Shown in pieces: positions 8,121 through 17,251 of a stretch of DNA of 64,000 bases (the stretch's first letter is position 1; every line of letters starts with the position of its first letter). The position numbers and the translations under genes are program-made. Location of the stretch: the NCBI RefSeq assembly GCF_002093745.1, contig NZ_MTSB01000008.1, positions 1 through 64,000 on the forward strand, given 5' to 3'. The notes beneath the pieces are model-generated. The model was not told the DNA's origin and searched no databases. It was given only the letters and a program-made list of their open reading frames with translations. Source of the stretch: Pseudomonas graminis (lineage in GTDB: Bacteria > Pseudomonadota > Gammaproteobacteria > Pseudomonadales > Pseudomonadaceae).

Positions 8121-9203
8121 ATGAGCAAGCAGATTCTGATTCTCCCAGGTGATGGTATTGGTCCGGAAATCATGACCGAAGCGGTCAAGGTGCTGGAACT
8201 GGCCAACCAGAAGTATCAACTGGGGTTTGAATTGACCCACGACGTGATCGGCGGCGCGGCCATCGACAAGCATGGCGTGCCACTGGCCGATGAAACCCTG
8301 GATCGCGCCCGTGCAGCCGATGCAGTGCTGCTCGGCGCAGTGGGCGGCCCGAAATGGGACACCATCGAGCGCGATATTCGTCCTGAGCGCGGGCTGCTGA
8401 AAATCCGTTCGCAACTGGGCCTGTTCGGCAATCTGCGTCCGGCCATCCTTTATCCGCAACTGGCCGATGCATCGAGCCTCAAGCCGGAAATCGTTGCTGG
8501 CCTGGACATTCTGATCGTCCGTGAGCTGACCGGTGGCATCTATTTTGGCGCGCCACGCGGCACCCGCGTGCTGGATAATGGCGAGCGTCAGGCGTATGAC
8601 ACGCTGCCCTACAGCGAGAGCGAAATCCGCCGTATTGCCAAAGTCGGTTTCGACATGGCAAGGGTGCGGGGTAAAAAGCTCTGTTCGGTGGACAAGGCCA
8701 ACGTACTGGCGTCGAGCCAGTTGTGGCGTGAGATCGTGGAGCAGGTCGCCAAGGATTACCCGGACGTCGAGCTGAGCCACATGTACGTCGATAACGCCGC
8801 CATGCAGCTGGTGCGCGCGCCCAAGCAGTTTGACGTGATCGTGACCGACAACCTGTTCGGCGACATTCTGTCGGATCAGGCGTCGATGCTCACCGGTTCC
8901 ATCGGCATGCTGCCGTCGGCGTCTCTGGACACGGCCAACAAGGGCATGTACGAGCCTTGCCACGGTTCGGCGCCGGACATCGCGGGCAAGGGCATTGCCA
9001 ACCCGCTGGCGACCATTTTGTCGGTGTCGATGATGCTGCGTTACAGCTTCAACCTGACGTCCGCCGCTGACGCCATCGAACAGGCCGTCAGCCTGGTGCT
9101 GGATCAGGGCATCCGCACCGGCGACATCTGGTCCGAGGGCAAAGTCAAAGTCGGTACGCAGGAAATGGGCGATGCAGTAGTCGCCGCGCTGCGGAATCTG
9201 TAA
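8121..9203 (+). CDS. leuB: 3-Isopropylmalate dehydrogenase
   Basis: LeuB oxidises and decarboxylates 3-isopropylmalate with NAD+ to 2-ketoisocaproate. The 360-residue protein shows the start [13 protein letters not shown], the substrate loop [21 protein letters not shown] and the family signature [20 protein letters not shown]. Length is normal. It belongs to the leu cluster, but the 150-nt gap and the repeat before it suggest partly separate expression from leuCD. asd follows after 70 nt. Confidence 0.97.
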   Translation: MSKQILILPGDGIGPEIMTEAVKVLELANQKYQLGFELTHDVIGGAAIDKHGVPLADETLDRARAADAVLLGAVGGPKWDTIERDIRPERGLLKIRSQLGLFGNLRPAILYPQLADASSLKPEIVAGLDILIVRELTGGIYFGAPRGTRVLDNGERQAYDTLPYSESEIRRIAKVGFDMARVRGKKLCSVDKANVLASSQLWREIVEQVAKDYPDVELSHMYVDNAAMQLVRAPKQFDVIVTDNLFGDILSDQASMLTGSIGMLPSASLDTANKGMYEPCHGSAPDIAGKGIANPLATILSVSMMLRYSFNLTSAADAIEQAVSLVLDQGIRTGDIWSEGKVKVGTQEMGDAVVAALRNL

Positions 9204-9273
9204 TCTCTCTGGCCCGCCGCCTGCTGTACACACGCAGAACGGCGGTCCCACTTTTATTCAAGGTGCAGTTGCG

Positions 9274-10386
9274 ATGAAACGTGTAGGTCTGATCGGTTGG
9301 CGTGGAATGGTCGGTTCCGTGCTCATGCAAAGGATGCGGGAAGAGCAGGACTTCGATCTCATCGAGCCGGTGTTCTTCACCACGTCCAATGTCGGTGGCC
9401 AAGGGCCTTCGGTGGGCAAGGATGTTGCGCCGCTGAAAGATGCCTACAGCATCGACGAGCTGAAAACACTGGACGTGGTGCTGACCTGTCAGGGTGGCGA
9501 CTACACCAACGAAGTGTTCCCCAAGCTGCGCGAAGCGGGCTGGCAGGGTTACTGGATCGACGCGGCCTCCAGCCTGCGCATGCAGGATGACGCGGTTATC
9601 GTGCTTGACCCGGTCAACCGCAAGGTCATCGACCAGCAACTGGACGCCGGCACCAAGAACTACATCGGCGGCAACTGCACGGTCAGCCTGATGCTGATGG
9701 GCCTGGGTGGTCTGTTCGATGCCGGTCTGGTCGAGTGGATGAACGTCATGACTTATCAGGCGGCCTCAGGTGCCGGCGCGCAGAACATGCGCGAGCTGAT
9801 CAAGCAGATGGGGGCGGTTCACGCCTCTGTGGCGGACGAACTGGCCAACCCGGCCAGCGCCATTCTGGACATCGACCGCAAGGTGGCTGAAGCCATGCGC
9901 GGCGAGTCATTCCCGACCGAGAACTTCGGCGTGCCCCTGGCGGGCAGCCTGATCCCTTGGATCGACAAGGCGCTGCCCAACGGCCAGAGCCGTGAAGAGT
10001 GGAAAGGCCAGGCCGAAACCAACAAGATTCTCGGCCGTTTCAAGAGCCCGATCCCGGTGGACGGTATCTGCGTGCGCATCGGTGCCATGCGTTGCCACAG
10101 CCAGGCGTTGACCATCAAGCTCAACAAGGATGTGCCGATTGCGGACATCGAAGGCCTGATCAGTCAGCACAACCCTTGGGTCAAGCTGGTGCCGAACAAC
10201 CGTGAAGCGAGCATGCACGAGCTGAGCCCGACCGCTGTGACCGGCACCATGAGTGTCCCGGTGGGTCGTTTGCGCAAGCTGAACATGGGTTCGCAATACC
10301 TGGGCGCTTTTACCGTGGGTGACCAACTGTTGTGGGGCGCGGCTGAACCGTTGCGCCGCATGCTGAGGATCCTGCTGGAGCGTTGA
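9274..10386 (+). CDS. asd: Aspartate-semialdehyde dehydrogenase
   Basis: Asd reduces aspartyl phosphate to aspartate semialdehyde with NADPH, feeding lysine/diaminopimelate, threonine and methionine. The 370-residue protein has the NADP loop [11 protein letters not shown] (5-15) and catalytic Cys135 in GGNCTVSLM, at the same position as in E. coli, plus the C-terminal histidine region [10 protein letters not shown]. It follows leuB as in other pseudomonads. In P. aeruginosa a second asd-like gene and fimV come next; here an unrelated acyltransferase gene follows instead. Confidence 0.96.
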   Translation: MKRVGLIGWRGMVGSVLMQRMREEQDFDLIEPVFFTTSNVGGQGPSVGKDVAPLKDAYSIDELKTLDVVLTCQGGDYTNEVFPKLREAGWQGYWIDAASSLRMQDDAVIVLDPVNRKVIDQQLDAGTKNYIGGNCTVSLMLMGLGGLFDAGLVEWMNVMTYQAASGAGAQNMRELIKQMGAVHASVADELANPASAILDIDRKVAEAMRGESFPTENFGVPLAGSLIPWIDKALPNGQSREEWKGQAETNKILGRFKSPIPVDGICVRIGAMRCHSQALTIKLNKDVPIADIEGLISQHNPWVKLVPNNREASMHELSPTAVTGTMSVPVGRLRKLNMGSQYLGAFTVGDQLLWGAAEPLRRMLRILLER

Positions 10387-10401
10387 TTCACGCAGCTTTG
10401 A

Positions 10402-10428
10402 AAACGCCCGTTGCAAGGGCGTTTTTTT
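10402..10428 (+). terminator. asd terminator
   Basis: AAACGCCC-GTTGCAA-GGGCGTTT is followed by a T run, a typical intrinsic terminator 16 nt after the asd stop. Confidence 0.85.
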
Positions 10429-10439
10429 ATGCCTGGGAT

Positions 10440-11606
10440 TCAGGGTGCCGTGCCGCGCGGCGCCGTGGGTTGGTCGGAACTGCCCGTGGCGTTGCGGCCC
10501 CAAGCCTTGCCCAGTGCGATGCCCGGCAACTCGATATAGCGGTGCGTCAGCATCGAAAGCAGCAACACCATCCCGAGGCTGACTGCGATGACAAGGTTGT
10601 CGATCCAGGCACTCTGGGTGTGGATGTAACGTACGGCGGCGCCGGGAATTTCACCCGGAAGGTCGATCAGTACGGTCTGACGGGTGATCCTCTCGAACAG
10701 CATCAGGGTTGTCGTCACTGCGAACAGGACGATGGTGTGGGTCATGTATATCGAGAAGGATAAGGCTCCGGCCCACTTGAACAGTGATGTCTTCAGGCAT
10801 CGCGAAATAACCCCTGCCTCGAACGCGAACAGCCCGATGACCCCGCAAAATAACAGGCTCAGAGAGAGGTTCTGCGAAGGTCCGCTGTGGGTAACGGCCA
10901 TGTACACCGCCGTCAGACTCAACGCCTCCAGCAGGCTTGCCCATCCAGTGTGAAGTTTTAGCCCGCTCAGTTTTGCATGAAGCCGACAGGTGACGACCCC
11001 GCTGAAAAAACACCCTGCGCCGATCAATGCGCCTTCGCTGAACAGGGCGCTTCTGAAGTGCAGCGCGGTGAACGCCATGACCGCGACTGTCGCAAATGCC
11101 TGTCGTGGCAGCCTTGGCAGACCGGCAGCCATCAGTGCGAAAAGCAGGTACAGGTAAAACTCGACGCTGATACTCCATGATGGAAAGTTGAACGACATCG
11201 AGTTGAAACCGGGCCACCAGGATTGCAACAACAACAGGTTGGGCAGTATTTCGGAAACCGCCCGAGGCCCGGTAAAGCTGCCTGCCGTCGACTGAATGCC
11301 TTGCCGCTCGGCCAACAGTTTCAGTGTTTCGAACAGCAGCGCTGCCATTAACGTTGCCAGGTGCAGCGGATACAGACGGCAGACGCGTGCGATGACGAAT
11401 TGCTTGAGTCGCACTGCGCTGTTCAGTCGATCCGCGTAGGTGTGATAAAGCACGAAGCCGCTCAGGGCGAAGAAGAAATTGACCAGGTAGTTGGCGTGTC
11501 TGAAAAAGCCCAGCTCAGTGATGCTCTGTACCGCATGAAAGTGATGCAGCACAACCGCCAGGGCACAAAGCCCGCGAAAGCTGTCAAGCACGAGGAATCG
11601 CTTCAT
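10440..11606 (-). CDS. Acyltransferase 3 family membrane protein
   Basis: The 388-residue protein has about ten hydrophobic segments and the acyltransferase-3 (OafA/YrhL) opening RFLVLDSFRGLCALAVVLHH, in which the R and H residues are conserved catalytic or substrate positions. Such proteins O-acylate surface polysaccharides or periplasmic glycans at the inner membrane. I chose the ATG at 11606, preceded by AAGGAA; the longer frame adds 24 non-family residues. It is a lone gene between asd and dgoK, with no glycan operon beside it, so the acceptor is unknown. The C-terminal tail after the last segment is short and Ala/Pro-rich. Confidence 0.85.
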   Translation of the reverse strand: MKRFLVLDSFRGLCALAVVLHHFHAVQSITELGFFRHANYLVNFFFALSGFVLYHTYADRLNSAVRLKQFVIARVCRLYPLHLATLMAALLFETLKLLAERQGIQSTAGSFTGPRAVSEILPNLLLLQSWWPGFNSMSFNFPSWSISVEFYLYLLFALMAAGLPRLPRQAFATVAVMAFTALHFRSALFSEGALIGAGCFFSGVVTCRLHAKLSGLKLHTGWASLLEALSLTAVYMAVTHSGPSQNLSLSLLFCGVIGLFAFEAGVISRCLKTSLFKWAGALSFSIYMTHTIVLFAVTTTLMLFERITRQTVLIDLPGEIPGAAVRYIHTQSAWIDNLVIAVSLGMVLLLSMLTHRYIELPGIALGKAWGRNATGSSDQPTAPRGTAP

Positions 11607-11798
11607 GGCGCAAGGTTCCTTGAAGAGCAGGTGTGACTGCAGACACTGCGCAGCAGTGCCAGAGGGAAGGGTGACCAAGGGGGAATATCGGGCGCGTTAC
11701 CACCGCGGCAACGCTACCGGGAGGAGGCGGTAGTGCCGGGCATTTGCCGAAGACGTGGTAACGGTAGCTCAGCAATGAGAAAAGTGTTTTTTGTTTTG

Positions 11799-11857
11799 TC
11801 CCTATATATGGGATTGAAATTTACATATTGAGATAAGCGTAACAACGGGTTTATAGT
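11799..11857 (+). promoter_or_regulatory. Candidate dgo operator and promoter
   Basis: TCCC-N7-GGGA (11799-11813) is a short inverted repeat with a fully A/T centre. Downstream, TTGAGA (11828-11833) and TATAGT (11852-11857) form a -35/-10 pair with an 18-nt spacer, 40 nt before dgoK. The IclR protein encoded at the end of the cluster could bind here; that link is inference. The rest of 11607-11798 shows nothing convincing. Confidence 0.4.
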
Positions 11858-11896
11858 CGTCCTGCACTCACTTCCAATAAAACAACAGGTGACGCA

Positions 11897-12901
11897 ATGC
11901 AGGCGCAATTGATCGCACTCGATTGGGGGACAACCTCCCTTCGTGCTTATCGACTTGGCGAACATGGCCAGGTGCTGGAACAGCGCGCGCTGAGCGCGGG
12001 CATCATGCAGTTGCCGACCACGCCGCGCCTGATTTCCGGGCAGTTGTGCAGTGACGGTTTTGAACTCGCGTTCGATCAGGCCTGTGGCGACTGGCTCGAC
12101 GCCGAGCCCGGTCTGCCGGTCATCGCCTGCGGCATGGTCGGCAGTGCGCAGGGTTGGCGCGAGGCGGCTTATCGGGAGACGCCGGCGAGCGTCAACGAAC
12201 TCAGTGCCGCCATGCAGACGGTTCGCAGCATGAATGGCGTTACCGTGCATATCATCCCGGGCGTTCTGCAACGCTCGACCCTGCCCAATGTCATGCGTGG
12301 CGAAGAAACCCAGGTGCTGGGTGTGCTGGCCGGACTCGACGCACAAGTCGACGGTCAGCCGCTGTTGATCGGGCTGCCGGGCAGCCATTCCAAATGGGTA
12401 CAGGTGGTCCGCGGCCGCATCGTTCATTTCGATACGTTCATGACCGGCGAGATCTACGCCGCGCTGTGCGCACACACCCTTCTCGGGCGCACCATGCAGC
12501 CATCAGAGGCATTCGACACTGAGGCGTTCGACCGTGGGCTGTCGATTGCCCTGTCGGAGGCGGGCAGCGCCGGGCCGCTTTCCACGGTATTCAGCACCCG
12601 GACACTGGGGCTGACCGGACAACTGACGGCGAGCGCGCAACCTGACTACCTTTCCGGTCTGCTGATTGGCCATGAATTAGGGGCCATCGCCAGATTGCAC
12701 CTGCACAAACACGAACAATTGCCTGCGGTGATGCTCATCGGCAGCGAGTCGCTGTGCGCACGTTATTCGCGCGGCCTGGCGGTCTGCGGGTTTCCCAAAG
12801 TGACATTGGCCGAACAGGCCACCGAACGCGGCCTCTGGCAGGTCGCGGTTCAGGCGGGTCTGATTGCACGCCGGTCATCCCAACACATTCGAGAGGTTTG
12901 A
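11897..12901 (+). CDS. dgoK: 2-Dehydro-3-deoxygalactonokinase
   Basis: DgoK phosphorylates 2-keto-3-deoxy-D-galactonate with ATP, the second step of D-galactonate breakdown. The 334-residue protein starts with the sugar-kinase phosphate loop ALDWGTTSLRAY and carries GLPGSHSKWVQV and MTGEIYAAL, typical of the DgoK family. The ATG at 11897 follows CAACAGGTG. An A-rich stretch AATAAAACAACAGG (11876-11889) overlaps the ribosome site and resembles an Hfq/Crc target. The gene stops 1 nt before dgoA, indicating tight coupling. Confidence 0.93.
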   Translation: MQAQLIALDWGTTSLRAYRLGEHGQVLEQRALSAGIMQLPTTPRLISGQLCSDGFELAFDQACGDWLDAEPGLPVIACGMVGSAQGWREAAYRETPASVNELSAAMQTVRSMNGVTVHIIPGVLQRSTLPNVMRGEETQVLGVLAGLDAQVDGQPLLIGLPGSHSKWVQVVRGRIVHFDTFMTGEIYAALCAHTLLGRTMQPSEAFDTEAFDRGLSIALSEAGSAGPLSTVFSTRTLGLTGQLTASAQPDYLSGLLIGHELGAIARLHLHKHEQLPAVMLIGSESLCARYSRGLAVCGFPKVTLAEQATERGLWQVAVQAGLIARRSSQHIREV

Positions 12902-12902
12902 C

Positions 12903-13538
12903 ATGCTCCAGCAAGCATTGAAGGAAAACGGCCTGGTCGCGATTTTGCGCGGCCTGCGTCCCGAGGAAGCCCCGGCGATGGGCGATGTGTTGTACGAGGC
13001 CGGTTTCCGGGTTATCGAAGTGCCGCTCAATTCCCCGCAGCCGTTCGACAGCATCCGCCTGTTGCGTCAGCAATTGCCTGCCGATTGCCTGATCGGTGCG
13101 GGCACGGTGCTGACCCCGGAGCAGGTGACACAGGTCAAGGACGCAGGCGGGCAGGTCATTGTCATGCCGCACAGCGATGCGAAGGTCCTGCGCGCCGCCA
13201 AGGCGGCCGGGCTGTTCCTGTCACCGGGCGTGGCAACACCGACCGAGGCCTTTGCTGCGCTGGCCGAGGGGGCCGATGTGCTCAAGCTGTTTCCGGCCGA
13301 GCAGATGTCGCCTGCGGTGGTCAAGGCGTGGCTGGCGGTGCTGCCGAAAGGCACGATCCTGCTGCCGGTCGGGGGTATTTCGCCGGATAACATGAAGGTG
13401 TTCCTCGACGCGGGTGTGAAGGGCTTCGGCCTCGGCTCCGGGTTGTTCAAGCCGGGCATGAGTACTGCCGACGTTGCCGAGCGCGCCAAGGCTTATGTGA
13501 CCGCCTGGAAGCAACACACCGCAGGGCTTGCAGACTGA
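12903..13538 (+). CDS. dgoA: 2-Dehydro-3-deoxy-6-phosphogalactonate aldolase
   Basis: DgoA cleaves 2-keto-3-deoxy-6-phosphogalactonate to pyruvate and glyceraldehyde 3-phosphate. The 211-residue TIM barrel shows GLVAILRG, Glu39 (VIEVPL), GAGTVL and the Schiff-base lysine at 128 (VLKLFPAEQ). It could be confused with the KDPG aldolase Eda, but the dgo neighbours decide. It starts 1 nt after dgoK, with GAGAGG inside the dgoK end as its ribosome site. Confidence 0.93.
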   Translation: MLQQALKENGLVAILRGLRPEEAPAMGDVLYEAGFRVIEVPLNSPQPFDSIRLLRQQLPADCLIGAGTVLTPEQVTQVKDAGGQVIVMPHSDAKVLRAAKAAGLFLSPGVATPTEAFAALAEGADVLKLFPAEQMSPAVVKAWLAVLPKGTILLPVGGISPDNMKVFLDAGVKGFGLGSGLFKPGMSTADVAERAKAYVTAWKQHTAGLAD

Positions 13539-13577
13539 CCGACACGGGCTGGCATTGCCGTTCGATGGCCGCTATTC

Positions 13578-13600
13578 AAACAAGAGATTAACAAGAGAAA
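13578..13600 (+). promoter_or_regulatory. Hfq/Crc-type A-rich motif before dgoD
   Basis: Two AACAAGAGA direct repeats (starting at 13579 and 13590) lie 8-30 nt before the dgoD start and include its ribosome site. They resemble the AAnAAnAA catabolite-activity motif bound by Hfq/Crc in Pseudomonas mRNAs. Assignment is by pattern only. Confidence 0.4.
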
Positions 13601-13608
13601 CCGCACCC

Positions 13609-14757
13609 ATGAAAATCACCAAACTCACCACGTTCATCGTTCCGCCGCGCTGGTGCTTCCTCAAGGTCGAGACTGACGAGGGCGTTGTCGGCTGGGGCGA
13701 ACCGGTGGTCGAAGGCCGCGCCCATACCGTAGCTGCCGCCGTTGAAGAGCTTTCCGATTACCTGATCGGCAAGGACCCACGCAACATCGAGGACATCTGG
13801 ACCGTGCTGTATCGCGGCGGTTTCTACCGGGGTGGCGCGATCCACATGAGCGCGCTGGCCGGCATCGATCAGGCGCTGTGGGATATCAAGGGCAAGGCGC
13901 TGGGTGTTTCGGTGAGTGATCTGCTGGGTGGGCAGGTGCGTGACAAGATTCGTGTTTACTCGTGGATCGGCGGCGATCGTCCTGCCGACACGGCGCGGGC
14001 GGCCAAAGAGGCCGTCGAGCGCGGTTTTACGGCGGTGAAAATGAACGGCACCGAAGAGCTGCAATTTCTCGACACCTTCGACAAGGTCGATCTGGCGCTG
14101 GCCAACGTGGCTGCCGTGCGTGATGCGGTGGGACCGAATGTCGGCATTGGTGTGGACTTCCACGGCCGGGTTCACAAGCCGATGGCCAAGGTGCTGATGA
14201 AAGAGCTGGACCCGTACAAGCTGATGTTCATCGAAGAACCGGTGCTCAGCGAAAACTACGAGGCGCTGAAAGAGCTGGCCCCGCTGACCAGCACGCCGAT
14301 TGCACTGGGCGAGCGACTGTTCTCGCGTTGGGACTTCAAGCGGGTGTTGAGCGAAGGCTACGTCGACATCATCCAGCCCGATGCGTCCCATGCGGGCGGC
14401 ATCACCGAAACCCGCAAGATCGCCAACATGGCCGAAGCCTATGACGTCGCGCTGGCGCTGCATTGCCCGCTGGGACCGATTGCGCTGGCCGCCTGCCTGC
14501 AACTGGATGCGGTCTGCTACAACGCCTTCATTCAGGAGCAGAGCCTGGGCATTCACTACAACGAAAGCAACGACCTGCTGGATTACGTCAAGCACCCGGA
14601 AGTGTTCGACTACGACAAAGGCATGGTCAAGATCCCCAACGGCCCGGGGCTGGGCATCGAGATCAACGAAGAGTACGTCATCGAACGCGCCGCCATCGGC
14701 CACCGCTGGCGCAACCCGATCTGGCGCCATGCGGACGGCAGTTTTGCGGAGTGGTAG
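13609..14757 (+). CDS. dgoD: D-galactonate dehydratase
   Basis: DgoD dehydrates D-galactonate to 2-keto-3-deoxygalactonate, the entry step. The 382-residue enolase-superfamily protein has metal ligands Asp183 (VDFHGR), Glu209 (FIEEPV) and Glu235 (GERLFSR), plus His185, exactly the E. coli DgoD numbering. The [11 protein letters not shown] segment matches the second active-site histidine. I chose the ATG at 13609 because the family starts MKITKL; the upstream in-frame codons have no ribosome site. It follows dgoA by 70 nt. Confidence 0.96.
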   Translation: MKITKLTTFIVPPRWCFLKVETDEGVVGWGEPVVEGRAHTVAAAVEELSDYLIGKDPRNIEDIWTVLYRGGFYRGGAIHMSALAGIDQALWDIKGKALGVSVSDLLGGQVRDKIRVYSWIGGDRPADTARAAKEAVERGFTAVKMNGTEELQFLDTFDKVDLALANVAAVRDAVGPNVGIGVDFHGRVHKPMAKVLMKELDPYKLMFIEEPVLSENYEALKELAPLTSTPIALGERLFSRWDFKRVLSEGYVDIIQPDASHAGGITETRKIANMAEAYDVALALHCPLGPIALAACLQLDAVCYNAFIQEQSLGIHYNESNDLLDYVKHPEVFDYDKGMVKIPNGPGLGIEINEEYVIERAAIGHRWRNPIWRHADGSFAEW

Positions 14758-14845
14758 GACGACCACGCCATTATGAACACGCTCCCCGCTCATCGTTATA
14801 CACCAGTCCTGAGAAGCCCGTAGATTGGGCTACTGCCCGCAGGGT

Positions 14846-14936
14846 GTGGGAGCGAACTTGTTCGCGAAGACGGTCGTTCGGCCGATGCGTTTTTCGAGGA
14901 ATGCATTGGCCTTTTCGCGAACAAGTTCGCTCCCAC
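14846..14936. repeat. Complete REP doublet (REPIN-like)
   Basis: Two 23-nt arms (14846-14868 and 14914-14936) are perfect inverted copies, from GTGGGAGCGAAC to TTCGCGAA, around a 45-nt centre. This is the intact form of the element seen at 451-527. It sits in the 286-nt gap between dgoD and dgoT, where no gene is visible. Pseudomonas REPINs are mobilised in trans by a RAYT transposase, and none is encoded in this window. Confidence 0.85.
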
Positions 14937-15016
14937 GGCCTTCGGCCAGAATCAAAAGCGGATTTGTATAGAACGCTGAGCGCGGAGCGTGGGAGCGAGA
15001 GAGAAGCACAGTCATC

Positions 15017-15034
15017 AATAAATCCAACAAGAGG
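15017..15034 (+). promoter_or_regulatory. Hfq/Crc-type A-rich motif before dgoT
   Basis: AATAAATCCAACAAGAGG covers the ribosome site of dgoT. Its end, AACAAGAGG, matches the end of well-known Pseudomonas catabolite-repression targets and also the motif before dgoD. Confidence 0.4.
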
Positions 15035-15043
15035 CTACAGGCC

Positions 15044-16354
15044 ATGCGCACTCGAACGATGGAAGGCGCGGCGTCGCTGGCGACGCCGTCCCGCAAGCGT
15101 TTCTTTATCATGGTGTTGCTGTTCATTACCGTGGTAATCAACTACCTGGACCGCAGCAACCTGTCGATTGCCGCCCCGGCACTGACCGCCGAACTGGGTC
15201 TGGATACGGTGCATGTCGGGCTGATCTTCTCTGCGTTCGGCTGGACCTACGCCGCCATGCAACTGCCCGGAGGCTGGCTGGTCGACCGTGTCCCGCCGCG
15301 CATCCTCTACACTGCTGCGCTGCTGCTGTGGTCCATTGCGACCATCATGCTCGGCTTCGCGGCCAGCTTCATTGCGCTGTTTGTGCTGCGCATGGCCGTC
15401 GGTGCGCTCGAAGCGCCGGCCTATCCGATTAACAGCCGGGTGGTAACCACCTGGTTCCCCGAGCGCGAGCGGGCCACGGCCATTGGCGTCTACACGTCGG
15501 GACAGTTTGTCGGTCTGGCGTTTCTGACCCCGATACTGGCCTGGTTGCAGGCACACTACGGCTGGCACATGGTGTTTGTCGTCACCGGTGGCGTCGGGGT
15601 GTTGTGGGCGCTGATCTGGTACACCGTGTATCGCGAACCGCGCGACTTCAAAGGCGTCAACCAGCAGGAGATCGACCTCATCAAAGAGGGCGGCGGTCTG
15701 GTGGATATCCAGACGGATGCCGAAAAACAGAAGCAGGGTTTCAGCTGGCTGGACCTGGGCATTGTGTTGAGCAAGCGCAAGCTGTGGGGGATCTACCTGG
15801 GGCAGTTCTGTCTGAACTCCACGCTGTGGTTCTTCCTGACCTGGTTCCCGACCTACCTGGTGAAATACCGGGGCATGGACTTCATCAAGTCCGGGCTGCT
15901 GGCGTCGCTGCCGTTTCTGGCGGCATTCGTCGGCGTGCTGTGCTCGGGGTTCTTCTCCGACTGGCTGATCCGTCGTGGCCACAGCGTCGGCTTCGCCCGC
16001 AAGCTGCCGATCATCGCCGGGCTGCTGATTTCGACCTCGATCATCGGCGCCAACTTCGTCGATTCCACGCCGCTGGTCATCACCTTTCTGGCCTTGGCGT
16101 TCTTCGGTAACGGCCTGGCGTCGATCACCTGGTCGCTGGTCTCGACCCTGGCCCCGGCCCGCCTGCTGGGCTTGACCGGTGGCACGTTCAACTTCATCGG
16201 CAACCTGTCGGCCATCGCCACACCCATCGTGATCGGCTTTCTGGCCACGGGCGACTCGTTTGCGCCAGCCATCACCTATATCTCGGCGCTGGCCTTGCTG
16301 GGCGCGCTGTCTTACATCCTGCTGGTAGGAAAAGTCGAGCGTATCGAGCTCTGA
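15044..16354 (+). CDS. dgoT: D-galactonate transporter, MFS anion:cation symporter family
   Basis: The 436-residue inner-membrane protein has about twelve hydrophobic segments, beginning with MVLLFITVVINYLDRSNLSI, and the MFS loop 2-3 motif GGWLVDRVPPRIL. This ACS branch imports hexonates and glucarates with protons; galactonate specificity is inferred from the dgo neighbours. AGAGG at 15030-15034 supports the ATG at 15044; an ATG five codons later lacks one. It is separated from dgoD by the REP doublet, which may lower its expression relative to the enzymes. Confidence 0.88.
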   Translation: MRTRTMEGAASLATPSRKRFFIMVLLFITVVINYLDRSNLSIAAPALTAELGLDTVHVGLIFSAFGWTYAAMQLPGGWLVDRVPPRILYTAALLLWSIATIMLGFAASFIALFVLRMAVGALEAPAYPINSRVVTTWFPERERATAIGVYTSGQFVGLAFLTPILAWLQAHYGWHMVFVVTGGVGVLWALIWYTVYREPRDFKGVNQQEIDLIKEGGGLVDIQTDAEKQKQGFSWLDLGIVLSKRKLWGIYLGQFCLNSTLWFFLTWFPTYLVKYRGMDFIKSGLLASLPFLAAFVGVLCSGFFSDWLIRRGHSVGFARKLPIIAGLLISTSIIGANFVDSTPLVITFLALAFFGNGLASITWSLVSTLAPARLLGLTGGTFNFIGNLSAIATPIVIGFLATGDSFAPAITYISALALLGALSYILLVGKVERIEL

Positions 16355-16365
16355 TGTCGACGCGT

Positions 16366-16399
16366 GCGGGCGCTGGCGACGATAATGTCGCCCGCTTTT
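16366..16399 (+). terminator. dgoT terminator
   Basis: GCGGGCG (16366-16372) pairs with CGCCCGC (16389-16395), and TTTT follows. It lies 12 nt after the dgoT stop and before the IclR gene. Confidence 0.65.
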
Positions 16400-16430
16400 C
16401 GATCTGACCTCTTTTGGAAGATGGCCTTTC

Positions 16431-17240
16431 ATGCAAAACGACGCACTGCCTACTGGGCATATCACCGACAAGGAACCGGCACCCACCGGCACTCAGACCC
16501 TGCTGCGCGGTCTGGGCGTGGTTCAGGCAGTGGCCGGTGGCGCACGCGACCTGAAGGAGATCGCCCGGCTGATCGGTACCACGCGCAGCACCACGCACCG
16601 GCTGGCCAGTTGCCTGGTTGAAGAGCGCTACCTTCGCGTGGTGCCACAGGTGGGGTATCTGCTCGGACCGAAACTGATTGAGCTGGGGTTTCAGGCTCGG
16701 GAAGAAGTGCCATTGGCGATTCTTGCGCGACCGTACCTGGACCGGCTGTCGGAGCTGACAGGCGATACCGTGCATCTGGCGGTTCGAGAGGGCGACGACG
16801 TGCTTTACCTGCACAAGAATCCCGGCCGCAACGGACCTGAAATGCGTTCGCGGGTCGGGCACCGTATGCCGCTGGTACGGACCGGTATCGGCAAGGCGTT
16901 GTTGCTGGACAGTGCGCAATCGGAATGGCAGCGGTTGTACGAAGTCAGCAGGCCCGCGTCAGGCAGGAACCCGTTATGGCCTGCGCATGAGCAGCAAACC
17001 TGGGCGCAGTTGAGCGCGCGAAGGGAAGAGTACGTGCAGGGCGGTTATGCGTTTGATCTGGAGGACAACGAACCGTCGATCCGTTGTGTCGCCGCGCCGG
17101 TACGTGATGCCAGCAAACAGATTGTTGCCGGCATCAGCGTTGCCAGTACCGTGCCTTACATGCCGCTGGAGAAAATGGCCGAGTTGGTTCCGCTGATCAA
17201 GCAGATAGCAGCGGAACTCTCGGCCGATCTCGGCGGCTGA
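16431..17240 (+). CDS. IclR-family regulator of the dgo cluster
   Basis: The 269-residue protein has an N-terminal winged helix (LLRGLGVVQAVAGGARDLKEIARLIGTTRSTTHRLASCLVEE, about 23-65) and a C-terminal IclR effector domain with IRCVAAPVRDASKQIVAGISVAS. IclR proteins usually repress adjacent catabolic genes until the substrate binds. In E. coli the dgo regulator is of the GntR family, so a different regulator type serves this cluster. GGAAG precedes the ATG at 16431. It ends 11 nt from the converging dehydrogenase gene. Confidence 0.87.
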   Translation: MQNDALPTGHITDKEPAPTGTQTLLRGLGVVQAVAGGARDLKEIARLIGTTRSTTHRLASCLVEERYLRVVPQVGYLLGPKLIELGFQAREEVPLAILARPYLDRLSELTGDTVHLAVREGDDVLYLHKNPGRNGPEMRSRVGHRMPLVRTGIGKALLLDSAQSEWQRLYEVSRPASGRNPLWPAHEQQTWAQLSARREEYVQGGYAFDLEDNEPSIRCVAAPVRDASKQIVAGISVASTVPYMPLEKMAELVPLIKQIAAELSADLGG

Positions 17241-17251
17241 TTCGGGCCGAA

